Assembly (NCBI GenBank): GCA_902778165.1
Contig: CACYWQ010000011.1
Span: forward strand, 1-64,000
Source of the DNA: an uncultured Lachnospiraceae bacterium
Lineage (GTDB): Bacteria > Bacillota > Clostridia > Lachnospirales > Lachnospiraceae
Length of the DNA: 64,000 nucleotides
Direction: 5' to 3'
Within the stretch, counting starts at the first letter, position 1, and each line of letters starts with the position of its first letter. A program made the translations under genes and the position numbers. Below, piece after piece: positions 1 through 9,760 of this stretch. The notes below the pieces were generated by a model that had not been told where the DNA came from, searched no databases, and saw only the letters and a program-made list of their open reading frames with translations.

Positions 1-1
1 G

Positions 2-952
2 GTATATGACACCATCATCAAGGAAGCTGAAGCTGATCTTCGTAAGCTTATGAACATACCCGATAATTACAAGGTATTGTTCCTTCAGGGCGGTGCATCG
101 CAGTTCTTTGCGGAAGTACCCATGAATATGATGAAGAATAAGAAGGCAGGATATGTCATTACAGGTCAGTGGGCCAAGAAGGCATATCAGGAAGCTAAGA
201 TCTACGGTGAGGCTGTAGAACTTGCATCCAGCGCCGATAAGACATTCTCTTATATTCCTGATTGTTCGGATCTGCCTATCACTGATGACATGGACTATGT
301 ATATATCTGTGAGAACAATACAATCTACGGAACCAAGTATAAGACTCTTCCCAATACCAAGGGTAAGATCCTTGTATCCGATGTATCTTCATGTTTCTTA
401 TCAGAACCCGTTGATGTGACCAAGTACGGTGTAATCTATGGCGGTGTTCAGAAGAATGTAGGACCTGCAGGTTGTGTGATCGCAATTATAAGAGAAGACC
501 TTATAACGGATGAGTGCCTTCCCGGAACTCCCACAATGCTTAAGTGGAAGACTCAGGCAGACAACGATTCGTTATACAATACACCTCCTTGCTATACAAT
601 TTATATCTGTGGCAAGGTATTTAAGTGGTTACTCAAAAACGGCGGCTTAGAGGCTATGAAGGCTAAGAACGAGGAGAAGGCCAAGATCCTTTATGATTTC
701 CTTGATTCATCTAAGTTATTTAAGGGCACAGTTGTTAAGGAAGACAGATCTCTTATGAATGTTCCTTTCGTTACAGGCAATGAGGAACTGGATGCCAAGT
801 TTGTTAAGGAAGCAACAGAAGCTGGATTTGTTAATCTTAAGGGCCACAGAACAGTCGGCGGTATGAGAGCAAGTATCTACAATGCAATGCCTATCGAGGG
901 CGTGAAGAAGCTTGTTGAATTTATGAAGAAGTTTGAGGAGGAGAATGCATGA
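2..952 (+). CDS. serC: Phosphoserine aminotransferase, 5'-truncated by window edge
   Basis: PLP-dependent enzyme converting 3-phosphohydroxypyruvate to phosphoserine in serine synthesis; cytoplasmic. The reading frame is open from base 2 and the residues before the first in-window ATG (position 50), VYDTIIKEAEADLRKL, match the SerC N-terminal region, so the start lies upstream of the window with roughly 45 residues missing. The FLQGGASQFF phosphate-binding segment is present, and the probable PLP lysine lies in GGVQKNVGPAG. The C-terminal part GHRTVGGMRASIYNAMP is typical of the family. Its stop codon overlaps the serA start (ATGA at 949), so the two genes form an operon. Confidence is high from the motifs and the serA neighbour. 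Confidence 0.95.
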   Translation, partial: VYDTIIKEAEADLRKLMNIPDNYKVLFLQGGASQFFAEVPMNMMKNKKAGYVITGQWAKKAYQEAKIYGEAVELASSADKTFSYIPDCSDLPITDDMDYVYICENNTIYGTKYKTLPNTKGKILVSDVSSCFLSEPVDVTKYGVIYGGVQKNVGPAGCVIAIIREDLITDECLPGTPTMLKWKTQADNDSLYNTPPCYTIYICGKVFKWLLKNGGLEAMKAKNEEKAKILYDFLDSSKLFKGTVVKEDRSLMNVPFVTGNEELDAKFVKEATEAGFVNLKGHRTVGGMRASIYNAMPIEGVKKLVEFMKKFEEENA

Positions 953-2115
953 GCTTTAAATTTCATTGCTTAAATCCTATATCAAGTGTCGGACTGGACA
1001 ATTTCGATGCTAATTATTCCAAGACGGATGATGTTAATGACGCTGAGGGTATTCTTGTAAGAAGTGCTTCAATGCATGATATGGAATTACCCGAGAAGCT
1101 TCTGTGCGTAGCAAGAGCAGGTGCCGGCGTTAACAATATTCCTCTTGATAAGTGTGCAGATAAGGGTATCGTGGTATTCAACACACCCGGTGCCAATGCC
1201 AACGGTGTTAAGGAGCTTGTATTTGCCGGTATGTTACTCGCAGCAAGAGATGTATCCGGCGGAATAGAGTGGGTTAAGAACAATGCCGATAATGCTGACA
1301 TTGCCAAGGTTGCCGAGAAGGAGAAGAAGAACTTCGCAGGTACTGAGATAAGCGGCAAGAAGCTTGGTATCATCGGCCTCGGAGCCATCGGTGTACGTGT
1401 AGCTAATGCAGCTAAGCACATGGGCATGGAAGTATACGGGTATGATCCTTATATCTCTGTTGATGCAGCGTGGAGCTTAAGCCGTGACATCAAGCATGTT
1501 CGTAATATTGATGATATATATGAAGAGTGTGATTTTATCACAATTCATGTTCCTTTGATGGACAGCACCAAGAACACGATCAATGAGGAAGCTATCGCGA
1601 AGATGAAGAACGGTGTTATCATCCTTAACTTCGCAAGAGACCTTCTGTGTGATGAAGCTGCTATTCTAAAGGGAATTGAGTCAGGCAAGATCCGCAAGTA
1701 TGTGTCAGATTTCCCGAATCCCACAACAGCAGGCAAGGCAGGCGTTATAGTAACACCTCATCTCGGAGCTTCTACCGAAGAGTCTGAGGATAACTGTGCC
1801 AAAATGGCTGTTAAGGAACTTCGTGATTATCTGGAAAACGGTAATATCAAGAATTCGGTTAATTTCCCGAACTGTGACATGGGCGTATGCATTCAGGCAG
1901 GTCGTGTGGCTATATTCCATAAGAACATTGCCAATATGATCGCACAGTTCACATCGGTATTCGGTGAGATGGGAATCAATATCTCTGATATGACCAATAA
2001 GTCTAAGGGAGATTACGCTTACACAATGCTTGATATTGAGACTCCGGCAAGCGATGAACTTGTTTCTAAGCTTGAGTCTGTTGACGGAGTTATAAGAGTA
2101 CGCGTGGTAAAATAA
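949..2115 (+). CDS. serA: D-3-phosphoglycerate dehydrogenase (short form with ACT domain)
   Basis: NAD-dependent oxidation of 3-phosphoglycerate to 3-phosphohydroxypyruvate, first step of serine synthesis. 388 aa, shorter than the 520-aa form because the intervening domain is absent. The nucleotide-binding motif GLGAIG lies in GKKLGIIGLGAIGVRVA (about residue 140), the catalytic histidine in the VTPHLGAST segment, and a C-terminal ACT domain (about residues 310-388: AIFHKNIANMIAQ, then GINISDMTNKSKGDYAYTMLD) that suggests serine feedback control. The usual NTARG arginine segment reads NFARDLL, keeping the arginine. Translationally coupled to serC by ATGA overlap and followed by a strong terminator at 2148. 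Confidence 0.96.
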   Translation: MSFKFHCLNPISSVGLDNFDANYSKTDDVNDAEGILVRSASMHDMELPEKLLCVARAGAGVNNIPLDKCADKGIVVFNTPGANANGVKELVFAGMLLAARDVSGGIEWVKNNADNADIAKVAEKEKKNFAGTEISGKKLGIIGLGAIGVRVANAAKHMGMEVYGYDPYISVDAAWSLSRDIKHVRNIDDIYEECDFITIHVPLMDSTKNTINEEAIAKMKNGVIILNFARDLLCDEAAILKGIESGKIRKYVSDFPNPTTAGKAGVIVTPHLGASTEESEDNCAKMAVKELRDYLENGNIKNSVNFPNCDMGVCIQAGRVAIFHKNIANMIAQFTSVFGEMGINISDMTNKSKGDYAYTMLDIETPASDELVSKLESVDGVIRVRVVK

Positions 2116-2147
2116 CCCGAAACCGACGATAATTAAGGCAAATAATT

Positions 2148-2184
2148 ACACCTCAGAGTGATGTGTACACTCTGAGGTGTTTTT
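2148..2184 (+). terminator. Intrinsic terminator after serCA
   Basis: A perfect 13-bp stem (2148-2160 with 2168-2180), loop ATGTGTA, followed by a T run at 2180-2184. It lies between serA and the convergent gene at 2213-2470, and because an A-rich stretch precedes the stem it may also stop transcription arriving from the minus strand. Confidence 0.92.
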
Positions 2185-2212
2185 GTAAGCTAATGCGAAC
2201 TGTTCGGTTGAT

Positions 2213-2470
2213 TTATACTGTTGACATTATATCGCCGAAGTCGTCTTTCATTTTCTGCTCATATTCAAGAGCACGCTCCGTGGCAAGGTCCATATATTTA
2301 ATGAATACGTCCTCTACGGGCATTGACTGCTCCATGGCAATCTGTTGCAGAACAGGGCGTAATTTGTCGATCTGCTCGGATATCTTAACCTTCTCGGGAT
2401 CGATATCGGGCATAACCTCCTCAGCATAGTTCTGTATTCTGTTAAGCATCATTCTGTCGCTGTCTGTCAT
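2213..2470 (-). CDS. Small conserved-looking hypothetical protein
   Basis: 85 aa, the only convincing minus-strand gene in the window. I do not recognise the family. It is soluble, largely helical and acidic, with MPDIDPEKVKISEQIDKLRPVLQQIA in the middle; there is no signal peptide or membrane segment. A GGAG ribosome-binding site sits about 8 bases before the ATG (minus strand, near 2478-2481). It converges on serA, sharing the terminator at 2148-2184, and diverges from the HD-GYP gene at 2589, with the intervening region holding that gene's promoter. No function is proposed. Confidence 0.72.
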   Translation of the reverse strand: MTDSDRMMLNRIQNYAEEVMPDIDPEKVKISEQIDKLRPVLQQIAMEQSMPVEDVFIKYMDLATERALEYEQKMKDDFGDIMSTV

Positions 2471-2482
2471 AGTGTCTCCTTC

Positions 2483-2511
2483 TTGTTAAATTGATTTATT
2501 TATTATAAAAT
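2483..2511 (+). promoter_or_regulatory. Sigma-A type promoter for the HD-GYP/hybrid kinase operon
   Basis: TTGTTA (2483-2488), a 17-bp spacer, and TAAAAT (2506-2511, within TATAAAAT). Transcription would start near 2518, so the GTG at 2520 would be almost leaderless. This supports the ATG at 2589 as the real start of the downstream gene. Confidence 0.65.
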
Positions 2512-2551
2512 AGTAATGTGTGTGTTTCAAGATAAATGTGGTCGTCGGATG

Positions 2552-2576
2552 CAGAACCGATAACGGTTCTGGGAGG
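2552..2576 (+). promoter_or_regulatory. Leader hairpin abutting the ribosome-binding site
   Basis: CAGAACCG (2552-2559), loop ATAA, CGGTTCTG (2564-2571): a perfect 8-bp hairpin whose 3' arm ends on the first G of GGGAGG (2571-2576), the ribosome-binding site for the ATG at 2589. The position suggests an effect on translation start or mRNA stability; this is inferred only from the sequence. Confidence 0.5.
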
Positions 2577-2588
2577 AATGCTCTAGCT

Positions 2589-4727
2589 ATGAATGCACCG
2601 TTAATAACCGACTACGGCAGCGATAAGAACAGAAAGTACCGATTCGCGTTCTTATCTGCCGGAATAATCGTCAATGTTGTTTTATCTTATGTATTATACA
2701 AGATGGGCCTGCCGTTATTCCTTGATACGGTAGGCACAATATGTGTTGCCGCGATAAGCGGTCAGATATACGGTATAGCATGTGCCGTAGCAACCAACGC
2801 TCTTTGTCTGGCGTTTAACAGCAGTTCTTTTTATTTCTCCATCGTTCACGCATTAATAGCTGTATATACGGCGTGGTTTTTCAAAAGATACAGGATGGAT
2901 AAGGTTAGCAGTGTTATTGCTTTCAGCGGATCTACGGCTGTCATGGCGGGTGCGTTAAGTTCCGTCATACAGTGGTGGTTATTCGGTGATGCGCAGCATA
3001 CGCTTGTTGCTGATACCACCAGAGCATTTGCCTTAGCCACCAATCTTCCTTATTTTTCATCATTCTGTATAACCAATATACTCGTTAATATTGTCGATAA
3101 GAGTCTGGCATGTCTTTTGGTGTTGCTGGTTGTAAGATTGCTTCCGCAGAAGGCCATGGATATTGTTAAGACAGGGTGGTGGATGCAACGTCCTTTGACG
3201 GATGATGAAATCAAATCCGTTAAGATATGGGAACGCGACATTAAGAATCCCATGAAGGAGAGAATTGCATATATGCTGGTTGCTTCTTCTTTGGTACTTG
3301 TGGTTGCCACCACTTGGATATGCATGCATATGTATTATGAGAATGAGAAGGCTGAGAAGACAGATACCGCAATGAATGCGGCCAAATTTGCAGCCGACGC
3401 CATAGATGCCGATAAGGTCGATGATTATCTTCAATCCGGTGAGAGTGCACCCGGATATATGGAGACCAAGAAACTCTTGGAGAATATCAGATCAAGTGCC
3501 TCCGGTGTGGAATATCTGTATGTGGTCAAACTCAAACAGGACGGCTGTTACTTCGTATTTGATCTGGATACAGAAGAAGAACCCGGATATTTACCCGGTG
3601 AGAAGTTGGAATTTGAGGAGGCTTTTAAGCCTTATCTTAATGATCTGTTTGAAGGGAAAGAGATAGAACCCATAGAGTCAGATGATCTGACCGGATGGCT
3701 GCTTACGGCATACTACCCGATAAAGGATTCACAGGGTAACTGCGTGGCCTATGCAGGTGCGGATGTTTCTTTAGGATACATGGCACAGTATTTAAGAGAT
3801 TTCGTGTTAAAGATCGGACTTATTATGTCGGGAGTATTCATCATAATTACGGCATATGTATTGTGGGCTACGGGTATATATACTGCATATCCCATAAGCG
3901 CCATGGCTTCGAGCGTAGACAGATATACCAATTCCGGCGGTAATCAGGAACGGCTTGATGAGAATGTAAGAGCGTTTCGATCGCTTAACATACATACGGG
4001 AGATGAAGTGGAGAAGTTGTATCATGCCATCTGCAGAATGACGCTTAATCAGGCTGAGCAGATGCGAAGCATACGACATCTGTCGGATTCAACGGCTAAG
4101 ATGCAGGACGGACTGATCATCACCATGGCAGACATGGTCGAGAGCAGGGACTCCGATACGGGTGCGCATGTACAGAAGACGGCAGCCTACGTTAAGATTA
4201 TTGCCGAGGGCCTTAAGCGGAAAGGATATTATGCATCCAAGGTGGACAATAAGTTCATCTCCGATGTTGTCAGATCTGCGCCTTTACATGATGTAGGTAA
4301 GATCAATATCTCCGATGCCATTCTTAATAAGCCCGGCAAGTTAACGGATGAAGAATATGAGATTATGAAGACTCATACAACTGCCGGTAAGAAGATACTT
4401 GAGAATGCAATAAGTACGATCAAGGGTGAGAACTATCTTAAGGAAGCCAGAAATATGGCTGCATATCACCATGAAAGGTGGGACGGTAAAGGATATCCCG
4501 AAGGATTGCACGGAGAGGTTATTCCGTTGGCTGCACGTATTATGGCGGTTGCGGATGTATTTGATGCACTTACTTCCCCCAGAGTATATAAGCCTGCATT
4601 CCCGCTTGATAAGGCTCTTGCAATCATAGAAGAAGGTTCGGGAACGCAGTTTGATCCCAAGGTTGTGGAAGTGTTCATGGAGTCACTTCCCGAGGTTAAG
4701 GTTATTCTTAAGAAGTATAATCAGTAA
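2589..4727 (+). CDS. Membrane HD-GYP domain phosphodiesterase
   Basis: Probable cyclic-di-GMP phosphodiesterase. 712 aa from ATG 2589, chosen because GGGAGG precedes it and a promoter lies at 2483-2511; the frame is also open from a GTG at 2520 that has no ribosome-binding site. N-terminal multi-pass membrane region (about residues 15-180), then a membrane helix (about 225-245), an extracytoplasmic sensor region ending in a PAS/Cache-like [25 protein letters not shown] segment, another membrane helix (about 400-420), and a C-terminal HD-GYP domain. Catalytic residues are intact: His567-Asp568 in LHDVGK and Gly635-Tyr-Pro in the GKGYPEGL segment. First gene of a signalling operon with the hybrid kinase 25 bases downstream. 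The signal sensed is unknown. Confidence 0.9.
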   Translation: MNAPLITDYGSDKNRKYRFAFLSAGIIVNVVLSYVLYKMGLPLFLDTVGTICVAAISGQIYGIACAVATNALCLAFNSSSFYFSIVHALIAVYTAWFFKRYRMDKVSSVIAFSGSTAVMAGALSSVIQWWLFGDAQHTLVADTTRAFALATNLPYFSSFCITNILVNIVDKSLACLLVLLVVRLLPQKAMDIVKTGWWMQRPLTDDEIKSVKIWERDIKNPMKERIAYMLVASSLVLVVATTWICMHMYYENEKAEKTDTAMNAAKFAADAIDADKVDDYLQSGESAPGYMETKKLLENIRSSASGVEYLYVVKLKQDGCYFVFDLDTEEEPGYLPGEKLEFEEAFKPYLNDLFEGKEIEPIESDDLTGWLLTAYYPIKDSQGNCVAYAGADVSLGYMAQYLRDFVLKIGLIMSGVFIIITAYVLWATGIYTAYPISAMASSVDRYTNSGGNQERLDENVRAFRSLNIHTGDEVEKLYHAICRMTLNQAEQMRSIRHLSDSTAKMQDGLIITMADMVESRDSDTGAHVQKTAAYVKIIAEGLKRKGYYASKVDNKFISDVVRSAPLHDVGKINISDAILNKPGKLTDEEYEIMKTHTTAGKKILENAISTIKGENYLKEARNMAAYHHERWDGKGYPEGLHGEVIPLAARIMAVADVFDALTSPRVYKPAFPLDKALAIIEEGSGTQFDPKVVEVFMESLPEVKVILKKYNQ

Positions 4728-4752
4728 TCATGACCGGAGGCAATCGGTATTA

Positions 4753-7700
4753 ATGAAGTCCATTAAGACAAGAGTCAGATTATTGCTGACTGCGACAACA
4801 TGCATTATATGCTACATAATGACCGGTTTAAACGTATATGCGGCGGATGAGAATGTGTCCGGTGGCGGATATGCCATTACGGGCCAGACTCCTAAGGTAG
4901 GATATACGGCTAAGATCTATGATGCCACCAACGGATTACCTACATCGGATGCCAATTATGTGCTGGGAACATCCGACGGATACGTGTGGATAGGCGGATA
5001 CAGCGGGATCATCAGATATGACGGCTCTTCGTTTACAAGACTTGATACCTCTGACGGTCTTACAAGCGGAAGATCTATGTTTGAGGATTCCGAGGGAAGA
5101 ATCTGGGTTGCAACTAATGATAACGGAGCGGTTGTCCTTGACGGTGAGCAAAGAATACATTACACATACAAGGACGGTCTGCCTTCATCTTCCTTAAGAG
5201 TATTTGCGGAAGATAATAACGGAAATGTGTTTATCGGAACAACTGCAGGTCTTGCTTATGTTGATAACAAGGGCGGTCTCCATCCCATGGATGATCCGCG
5301 CTTAAATGAAGAAAGAATCCTTAAGCTTGAGGCAAATTCAGAGGGAAGAATATACGGTCATACCAAGAACGGTAAGATATTTGCAATAGATAATTGTAAG
5401 ATAACCGATGTCTATACAAGCGAAGAATTGGGTATTGATCTGATAACAACCATACTTGCAGATCCCGAGAATCCGAAGAAGATATATCTCGGCACAGAGG
5501 GCAATCGTGTGTTACACGGTGATTTCGGTAAGAAGGGTGTTAATATGGTGTCAATATCTGTAGCGCCGCTGTCGGATGTCCATTGGTTAAGCTATGATTG
5601 CGGACGCGTCTGGGTATCTTCGACGATCACCTTGGGATATATAGATGAAAGAGATGGCTTCCATGAGGTAACACATATTCCCATGAACAGCGCCATTGAG
5701 ATGCAGACGACCGATTACCAGGGCAACATCTGGGTTGCTTCATCGACACAGGGTGTGATGAAGTTGGTTACGAATAATTACGTTAATGTCACAGCTAAGG
5801 CCGGACTTCAGGGAGTTGTAACCAATGCGACCTATCTTTATAATGATCTGCTCTATGTCGGTACGGATAAGGGCGTACAGATTATTGACAAGAACGAGCA
5901 TTCCGTTAATGATCCCATTGTTGATTATCTTAAAGGCGTGAGGATCCGTTGCATTATGGCAGACAGCAAAGACAATATCTGGGTATCGACGTTTACTCAG
6001 GATAAGGGTCTTGTCTGCGAGGCACCTGACGGAACGATAACCTCGTATACAACGGATAACGGAATGCCGAGTAACGAAGTCAGATGTACGGTAGAATCAA
6101 AGGACGGAAGTCTTCTTGTCGGTACTAACGGCGGACTTGCCGTTATAAGGGACGGTGAGATTGTCAGAACCGTGGGAAGTAAAGATGGTATTAAGAATAC
6201 CGTATTCCTTACCGTGTTTGAAGGTGACGACGACAAGATATATTGCGGTTCCGACGGTGACGGAATATATGTAATTGACGGTAAAGATATAAGCAGAATC
6301 GGAAGAGAAGAAGGACTTACAAGCGATGTTGTGATGAGAATCAAGAAGGACCCTGTTAACGACGTTTACTGGGTGGTTACATCCAATTCCATCGAATATA
6401 TTAAGAACGGTTCGCTTAAGGAAGTGACTTCGTTCCCGTATAATAACAACTATGACCTGTATTTTGACGACAATGACTCGATATGGATATTATCATCATA
6501 CGGTATTTATACGGTCAAATCATCGGAAATGATTGATGATAATGTATCGGATTACAGATTATACACGATATCAAGCGGCCTGCCTTTCTCTATTACAAGT
6601 AATTCATACAGCTCAAGGAATGAAGCGGGCGATCTGTATATCTCGGGAAGAGAAGGCGTGATCAGAGTAAATATTGACCATTTCTTTGAGACGAACGCGC
6701 AGGTTAAGGCGACAATCAGCTCAATATACTGCGATGATGAAGAGATCAAGCCCGGTAATGACGGAATATATACGATACCGGCATCAAACGGCCGTATTAA
6801 GATTATGACATCGGTGATGGATTATACCATGTCAGACCCCATGGTCAGGGTATATCTTGAAGGCAGTAAAGATGAAGGTATTCTGGTGCCGCGAAGCGAA
6901 CTTACATCACTTGAATTCACCGATTTATCTTACGGTAAATATACATTGCACATCCAGGTTCTGGATGCAAATGAGACCGATATTGTTATCGACAGAACAT
7001 ATACCATAGTCAAAGAACCGAGGCTATGGGAGATGCTCATAGTAAGAGTTATCACCTCGGTGTTAATAGGAATTGCCATTGGATTCATTGTTTGGCGTGT
7101 CATTAAGTCGACAGTCATCAGAAATCAGTATGAGGAGATCAGACTGGCCAAGGAAGAGGCGGAGAGAGCCAATACTGCCAAATCAAGATTCCTTGCCAAT
7201 ATGTCTCATGAGATTCGAACTCCCATCAATACCATTATGGGTATGGATGAGATGATTCTTCGTGAGGATGCCAAGGATGTTCCGAAGTCGTATTTTATAT
7301 CGGTTATCAATTATGCCCTTGATATAAGAAATGCATCGGAGTCTTTACTTGGACTAATTAATGACCTTCTTGATATATCCAAGATTGAATCGGGCAAGAT
7401 GCATCTTGTCGAACAGGAATATGACGTACAGGAAATGTTCCGCTCAATCGTATCGATGATACGTGTAAGAAGTAATGAGAAGGAACTTACATTTGACGTT
7501 GTTATTGATGAGATATTACCTGCTAGATTATATGGTGATCCCGGCAAGATTAAGCAGATAGTTCTTAATCTTCTTACCAATGCCGTTAAGTATACAGATA
7601 TCGGCGGATTCATATTAAACGTTACAATGGATTCAAGACATAACGATACCTGTGAACTCACATTTTCGGTTAAGGATACGGGAATCGGCGTTAAGCCCGA

Positions 7701-8961
7701 GGATATGGACAGACTCTTTACTGCATATGAGAGACTTGATGAGGAGAAGAACAGCGGAATACAGGGCACAGGTCTGGGCCTTGACATATCGAGAAGATTC
7801 GCCGAATTGATGGGTGGAAGTCTTACATGTGAGAGTACCTACGGAGAAGGTTCGGAATTCATACTTAAGGTCACCCAGAAGATTGTTGATCCGACACCTA
7901 TCGGTGTGTTTATTGAACATGACGAGAGTGTCGCCAAGGGACCTTATGTACCTCAGTTTATAGCACCTGATGCAGATGTATTGGTTGTTGATGATAATCC
8001 CATGAACTTAAGCGTTATAAGAGGATTGCTTAAGGCTACAAGAGTGTTCGTTACAACGGCTTCAAGCGGTGAAGAATGCTTGGAGAAGATTAAGAATACC
8101 AAGTTTGATATAGTCCTTCTTGATCATATGATGCCCGGAATGGACGGTATTGAGACCTGCGCCAAGATTCGTGAGACTGATAAGGAACTGCCGGTGTATG
8201 CACTTACGGCCAATACGACCCTTGGCGAAGAATTCTATGTATCGAACGGATTCACTGGATATCTGTCTAAGCCGGTTGAGAGTCTGCTACTTGAGAAGAC
8301 AATTATGAAGCATATTCCGGAGAATATGATGGAGAAGCCTTCTGTTGATGATGCAGTTGAGGATATCACGGAGATTCCCGAGAATCTTAAGTGGATTCAT
8401 TCCGTTGAGGGAATCAATACGGATGAAGGTATCAAGAATTCGGGCGGCGTAAACAATTATCTGTTCTCGCTTAATATGTTCTATGACACTATTGATGATA
8501 CTTATAAGGTTATTGAAGACTCATATAATGCGGACAATATTAGATTATATACGATCAAGGTACATGCACTTAAGAGTTCTGCCAGAATAATCGGTGCAAC
8601 GGATCTGTCATCACTTGCAATGAACTTAGAGGATGCCGGAAATAAGAATGACAAGGCATTTATTGATGAGAATACACCTAAGCTACTTGTTATGTATGCA
8701 GGATTTAAGGATAAACTTGCGGGTCTTAAGGAAGAAGATGATAATTCGGATAAGCCTGAGATAGCACCTGATGAACTTAATGATGCATATGATGCTCTTA
8801 AAGAAGTTATACCGCAGATGGATTATGATGCGGTTGAAATGATACTTGATTCACTTAAAGAATACAGATTACCGTCTGATGATGCGGCTAAGATGTCCGA
8901 GCTTGCCAGACTTCTTAAAGGCTTTGATTGGGACGGAATGGAAGCTTTGATCTGTAAATGA
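4753..8961 (+). CDS. Beta-propeller hybrid sensor histidine kinase/response regulator with Hpt domain
   Basis: 1402 aa; the frame is open further upstream but ATG 4753 follows CGGAGGC and starts a signal peptide. Order: signal peptide (to about residue 30, ending VYA-A), two-component regulator propeller repeats ([41 protein letters not shown] and others) to about 650, a Y_Y_Y-like domain (about 660-755), a membrane helix (about 760-785), HisKA with phospho-acceptor His819 in MSHEIRTP, HATPase ([23 protein letters not shown]), receiver with Asp1124 in LLDHMMPG, and Hpt with His1271 in VHALKSS. This is a complete phosphorelay in one chain. The external propeller with Y_Y_Y layout is that of hybrid sensors often tied to sugar sensing in Bacteroidetes; here it sits between HD-GYP genes. 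The ligand is not visible. Confidence 0.92.
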   Translation: MKSIKTRVRLLLTATTCIICYIMTGLNVYAADENVSGGGYAITGQTPKVGYTAKIYDATNGLPTSDANYVLGTSDGYVWIGGYSGIIRYDGSSFTRLDTSDGLTSGRSMFEDSEGRIWVATNDNGAVVLDGEQRIHYTYKDGLPSSSLRVFAEDNNGNVFIGTTAGLAYVDNKGGLHPMDDPRLNEERILKLEANSEGRIYGHTKNGKIFAIDNCKITDVYTSEELGIDLITTILADPENPKKIYLGTEGNRVLHGDFGKKGVNMVSISVAPLSDVHWLSYDCGRVWVSSTITLGYIDERDGFHEVTHIPMNSAIEMQTTDYQGNIWVASSTQGVMKLVTNNYVNVTAKAGLQGVVTNATYLYNDLLYVGTDKGVQIIDKNEHSVNDPIVDYLKGVRIRCIMADSKDNIWVSTFTQDKGLVCEAPDGTITSYTTDNGMPSNEVRCTVESKDGSLLVGTNGGLAVIRDGEIVRTVGSKDGIKNTVFLTVFEGDDDKIYCGSDGDGIYVIDGKDISRIGREEGLTSDVVMRIKKDPVNDVYWVVTSNSIEYIKNGSLKEVTSFPYNNNYDLYFDDNDSIWILSSYGIYTVKSSEMIDDNVSDYRLYTISSGLPFSITSNSYSSRNEAGDLYISGREGVIRVNIDHFFETNAQVKATISSIYCDDEEIKPGNDGIYTIPASNGRIKIMTSVMDYTMSDPMVRVYLEGSKDEGILVPRSELTSLEFTDLSYGKYTLHIQVLDANETDIVIDRTYTIVKEPRLWEMLIVRVITSVLIGIAIGFIVWRVIKSTVIRNQYEEIRLAKEEAERANTAKSRFLANMSHEIRTPINTIMGMDEMILREDAKDVPKSYFISVINYALDIRNASESLLGLINDLLDISKIESGKMHLVEQEYDVQEMFRSIVSMIRVRSNEKELTFDVVIDEILPARLYGDPGKIKQIVLNLLTNAVKYTDIGGFILNVTMDSRHNDTCELTFSVKDTGIGVKPEDMDRLFTAYERLDEEKNSGIQGTGLGLDISRRFAELMGGSLTCESTYGEGSEFILKVTQKIVDPTPIGVFIEHDESVAKGPYVPQFIAPDADVLVVDDNPMNLSVIRGLLKATRVFVTTASSGEECLEKIKNTKFDIVLLDHMMPGMDGIETCAKIRETDKELPVYALTANTTLGEEFYVSNGFTGYLSKPVESLLLEKTIMKHIPENMMEKPSVDDAVEDITEIPENLKWIHSVEGINTDEGIKNSGGVNNYLFSLNMFYDTIDDTYKVIEDSYNADNIRLYTIKVHALKSSARIIGATDLSSLAMNLEDAGNKNDKAFIDENTPKLLVMYAGFKDKLAGLKEEDDNSDKPEIAPDELNDAYDALKEVIPQMDYDAVEMILDSLKEYRLPSDDAAKMSELARLLKGFDWDGMEALICK

Positions 8962-8981
8962 TAACGGAGGAATAAATTGCA

Positions 8982-9737
8982 ATGACCAACAAGATGATTG
9001 TTATCGGGGAGAAAGAAACATTCATTGTGAGAGTGCTCGTTAAGAAGGCTAAGGATGCCGGAGCGGACTGTGAGTTCGTACCCTGGACCATCAATGAGAT
9101 TAATAAGCACTTGGCGAATCTGCCGCTTATAGTGCTGTTTATGGATGATGATTCCAAACCGTCGAATGATGTACTTCATTTCCTTCAGGATAATATGAGA
9201 GAGAAAGATATACAGATGATGGTTATCGGTGAGGCTGCAGATGTGCAGTATGTCTGTGATCATTTCCCGGGGGAACTTATTAATGCGACATTTAATCGCC
9301 CGGTTGATAATGAAGTGTTCGCTGAGAAAGTAGCGGAATATCTTAAGCATGTTGAGTCAGGTGAATTCAAGAAGAGTATTCTTATAGTGGATGATGATCC
9401 CAATTATCTTTCGCTTGTAAGAGAGTGGCTTAAGGGAACTTATAAGGTTGCCATGGCCAATTCGGGATTGCAGGCTATTAAGTGGCTTGGCAAGAATAAG
9501 GTGGATCTGATTCTGCTTGACCATGAGATGCCTGTTACAAGCGGACCACAGGTGCTTGAGATGTTAAGAAGTGACGCCGAGACCTGTAATATTCCCGTAA
9601 TGTTCCTTACGGGCAAGGGTGATAAGGAGAGTGTAATGGCTGTTGTGGCTCTTAAGCCTGAAGGCTATTTCCTTAAGAATATTTCCAAAGAAGAATTACT
9701 TGAGAAATTACAGGAGTACTTCATGCTTCATAAGTAA
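8982..9737 (+). CDS. Response regulator, degenerate receiver plus canonical receiver
   Basis: 251 aa, cytoplasmic, no DNA-binding output domain. The first half (residues 1-125) looks like a receiver fold without a clear phospho-acceptor motif (MIVIGEKETFIVRV start; VLFMDDDSKPS). The second half is a normal receiver: ILIVDDDPNYLSLVREWL with an acidic pocket, phospho-acceptor Asp180 in LLDHEMP, the T of FLTGKG and lysine in YFLKN. CGGAGG lies 13 bases before the ATG, 21 bases after the hybrid kinase stop. Probably a partner of the kinase's Hpt, passing phosphate to or from the HD-GYP proteins; this is an inference from gene order. Confidence 0.87.
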   Translation: MTNKMIVIGEKETFIVRVLVKKAKDAGADCEFVPWTINEINKHLANLPLIVLFMDDDSKPSNDVLHFLQDNMREKDIQMMVIGEAADVQYVCDHFPGELINATFNRPVDNEVFAEKVAEYLKHVESGEFKKSILIVDDDPNYLSLVREWLKGTYKVAMANSGLQAIKWLGKNKVDLILLDHEMPVTSGPQVLEMLRSDAETCNIPVMFLTGKGDKESVMAVVALKPEGYFLKNISKEELLEKLQEYFMLHK

Positions 9738-9760
9738 GTAACGGTAGGAGACCGGTTATA

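Noticed and set aside
2163-2429. Plus-strand open frame of 88 codons over the small minus-strand gene
   Set aside because: It is antisense to the 85-aa gene at 2213-2470, which has a ribosome-binding site and a sensible composition; the plus frame starts inside a terminator.
7311-7787. Minus-strand open frame of 158 codons inside the hybrid kinase
   Set aside because: Shadow of the kinase domain; no start signal, and the plus strand shows clear HisKA and HATPase motifs.
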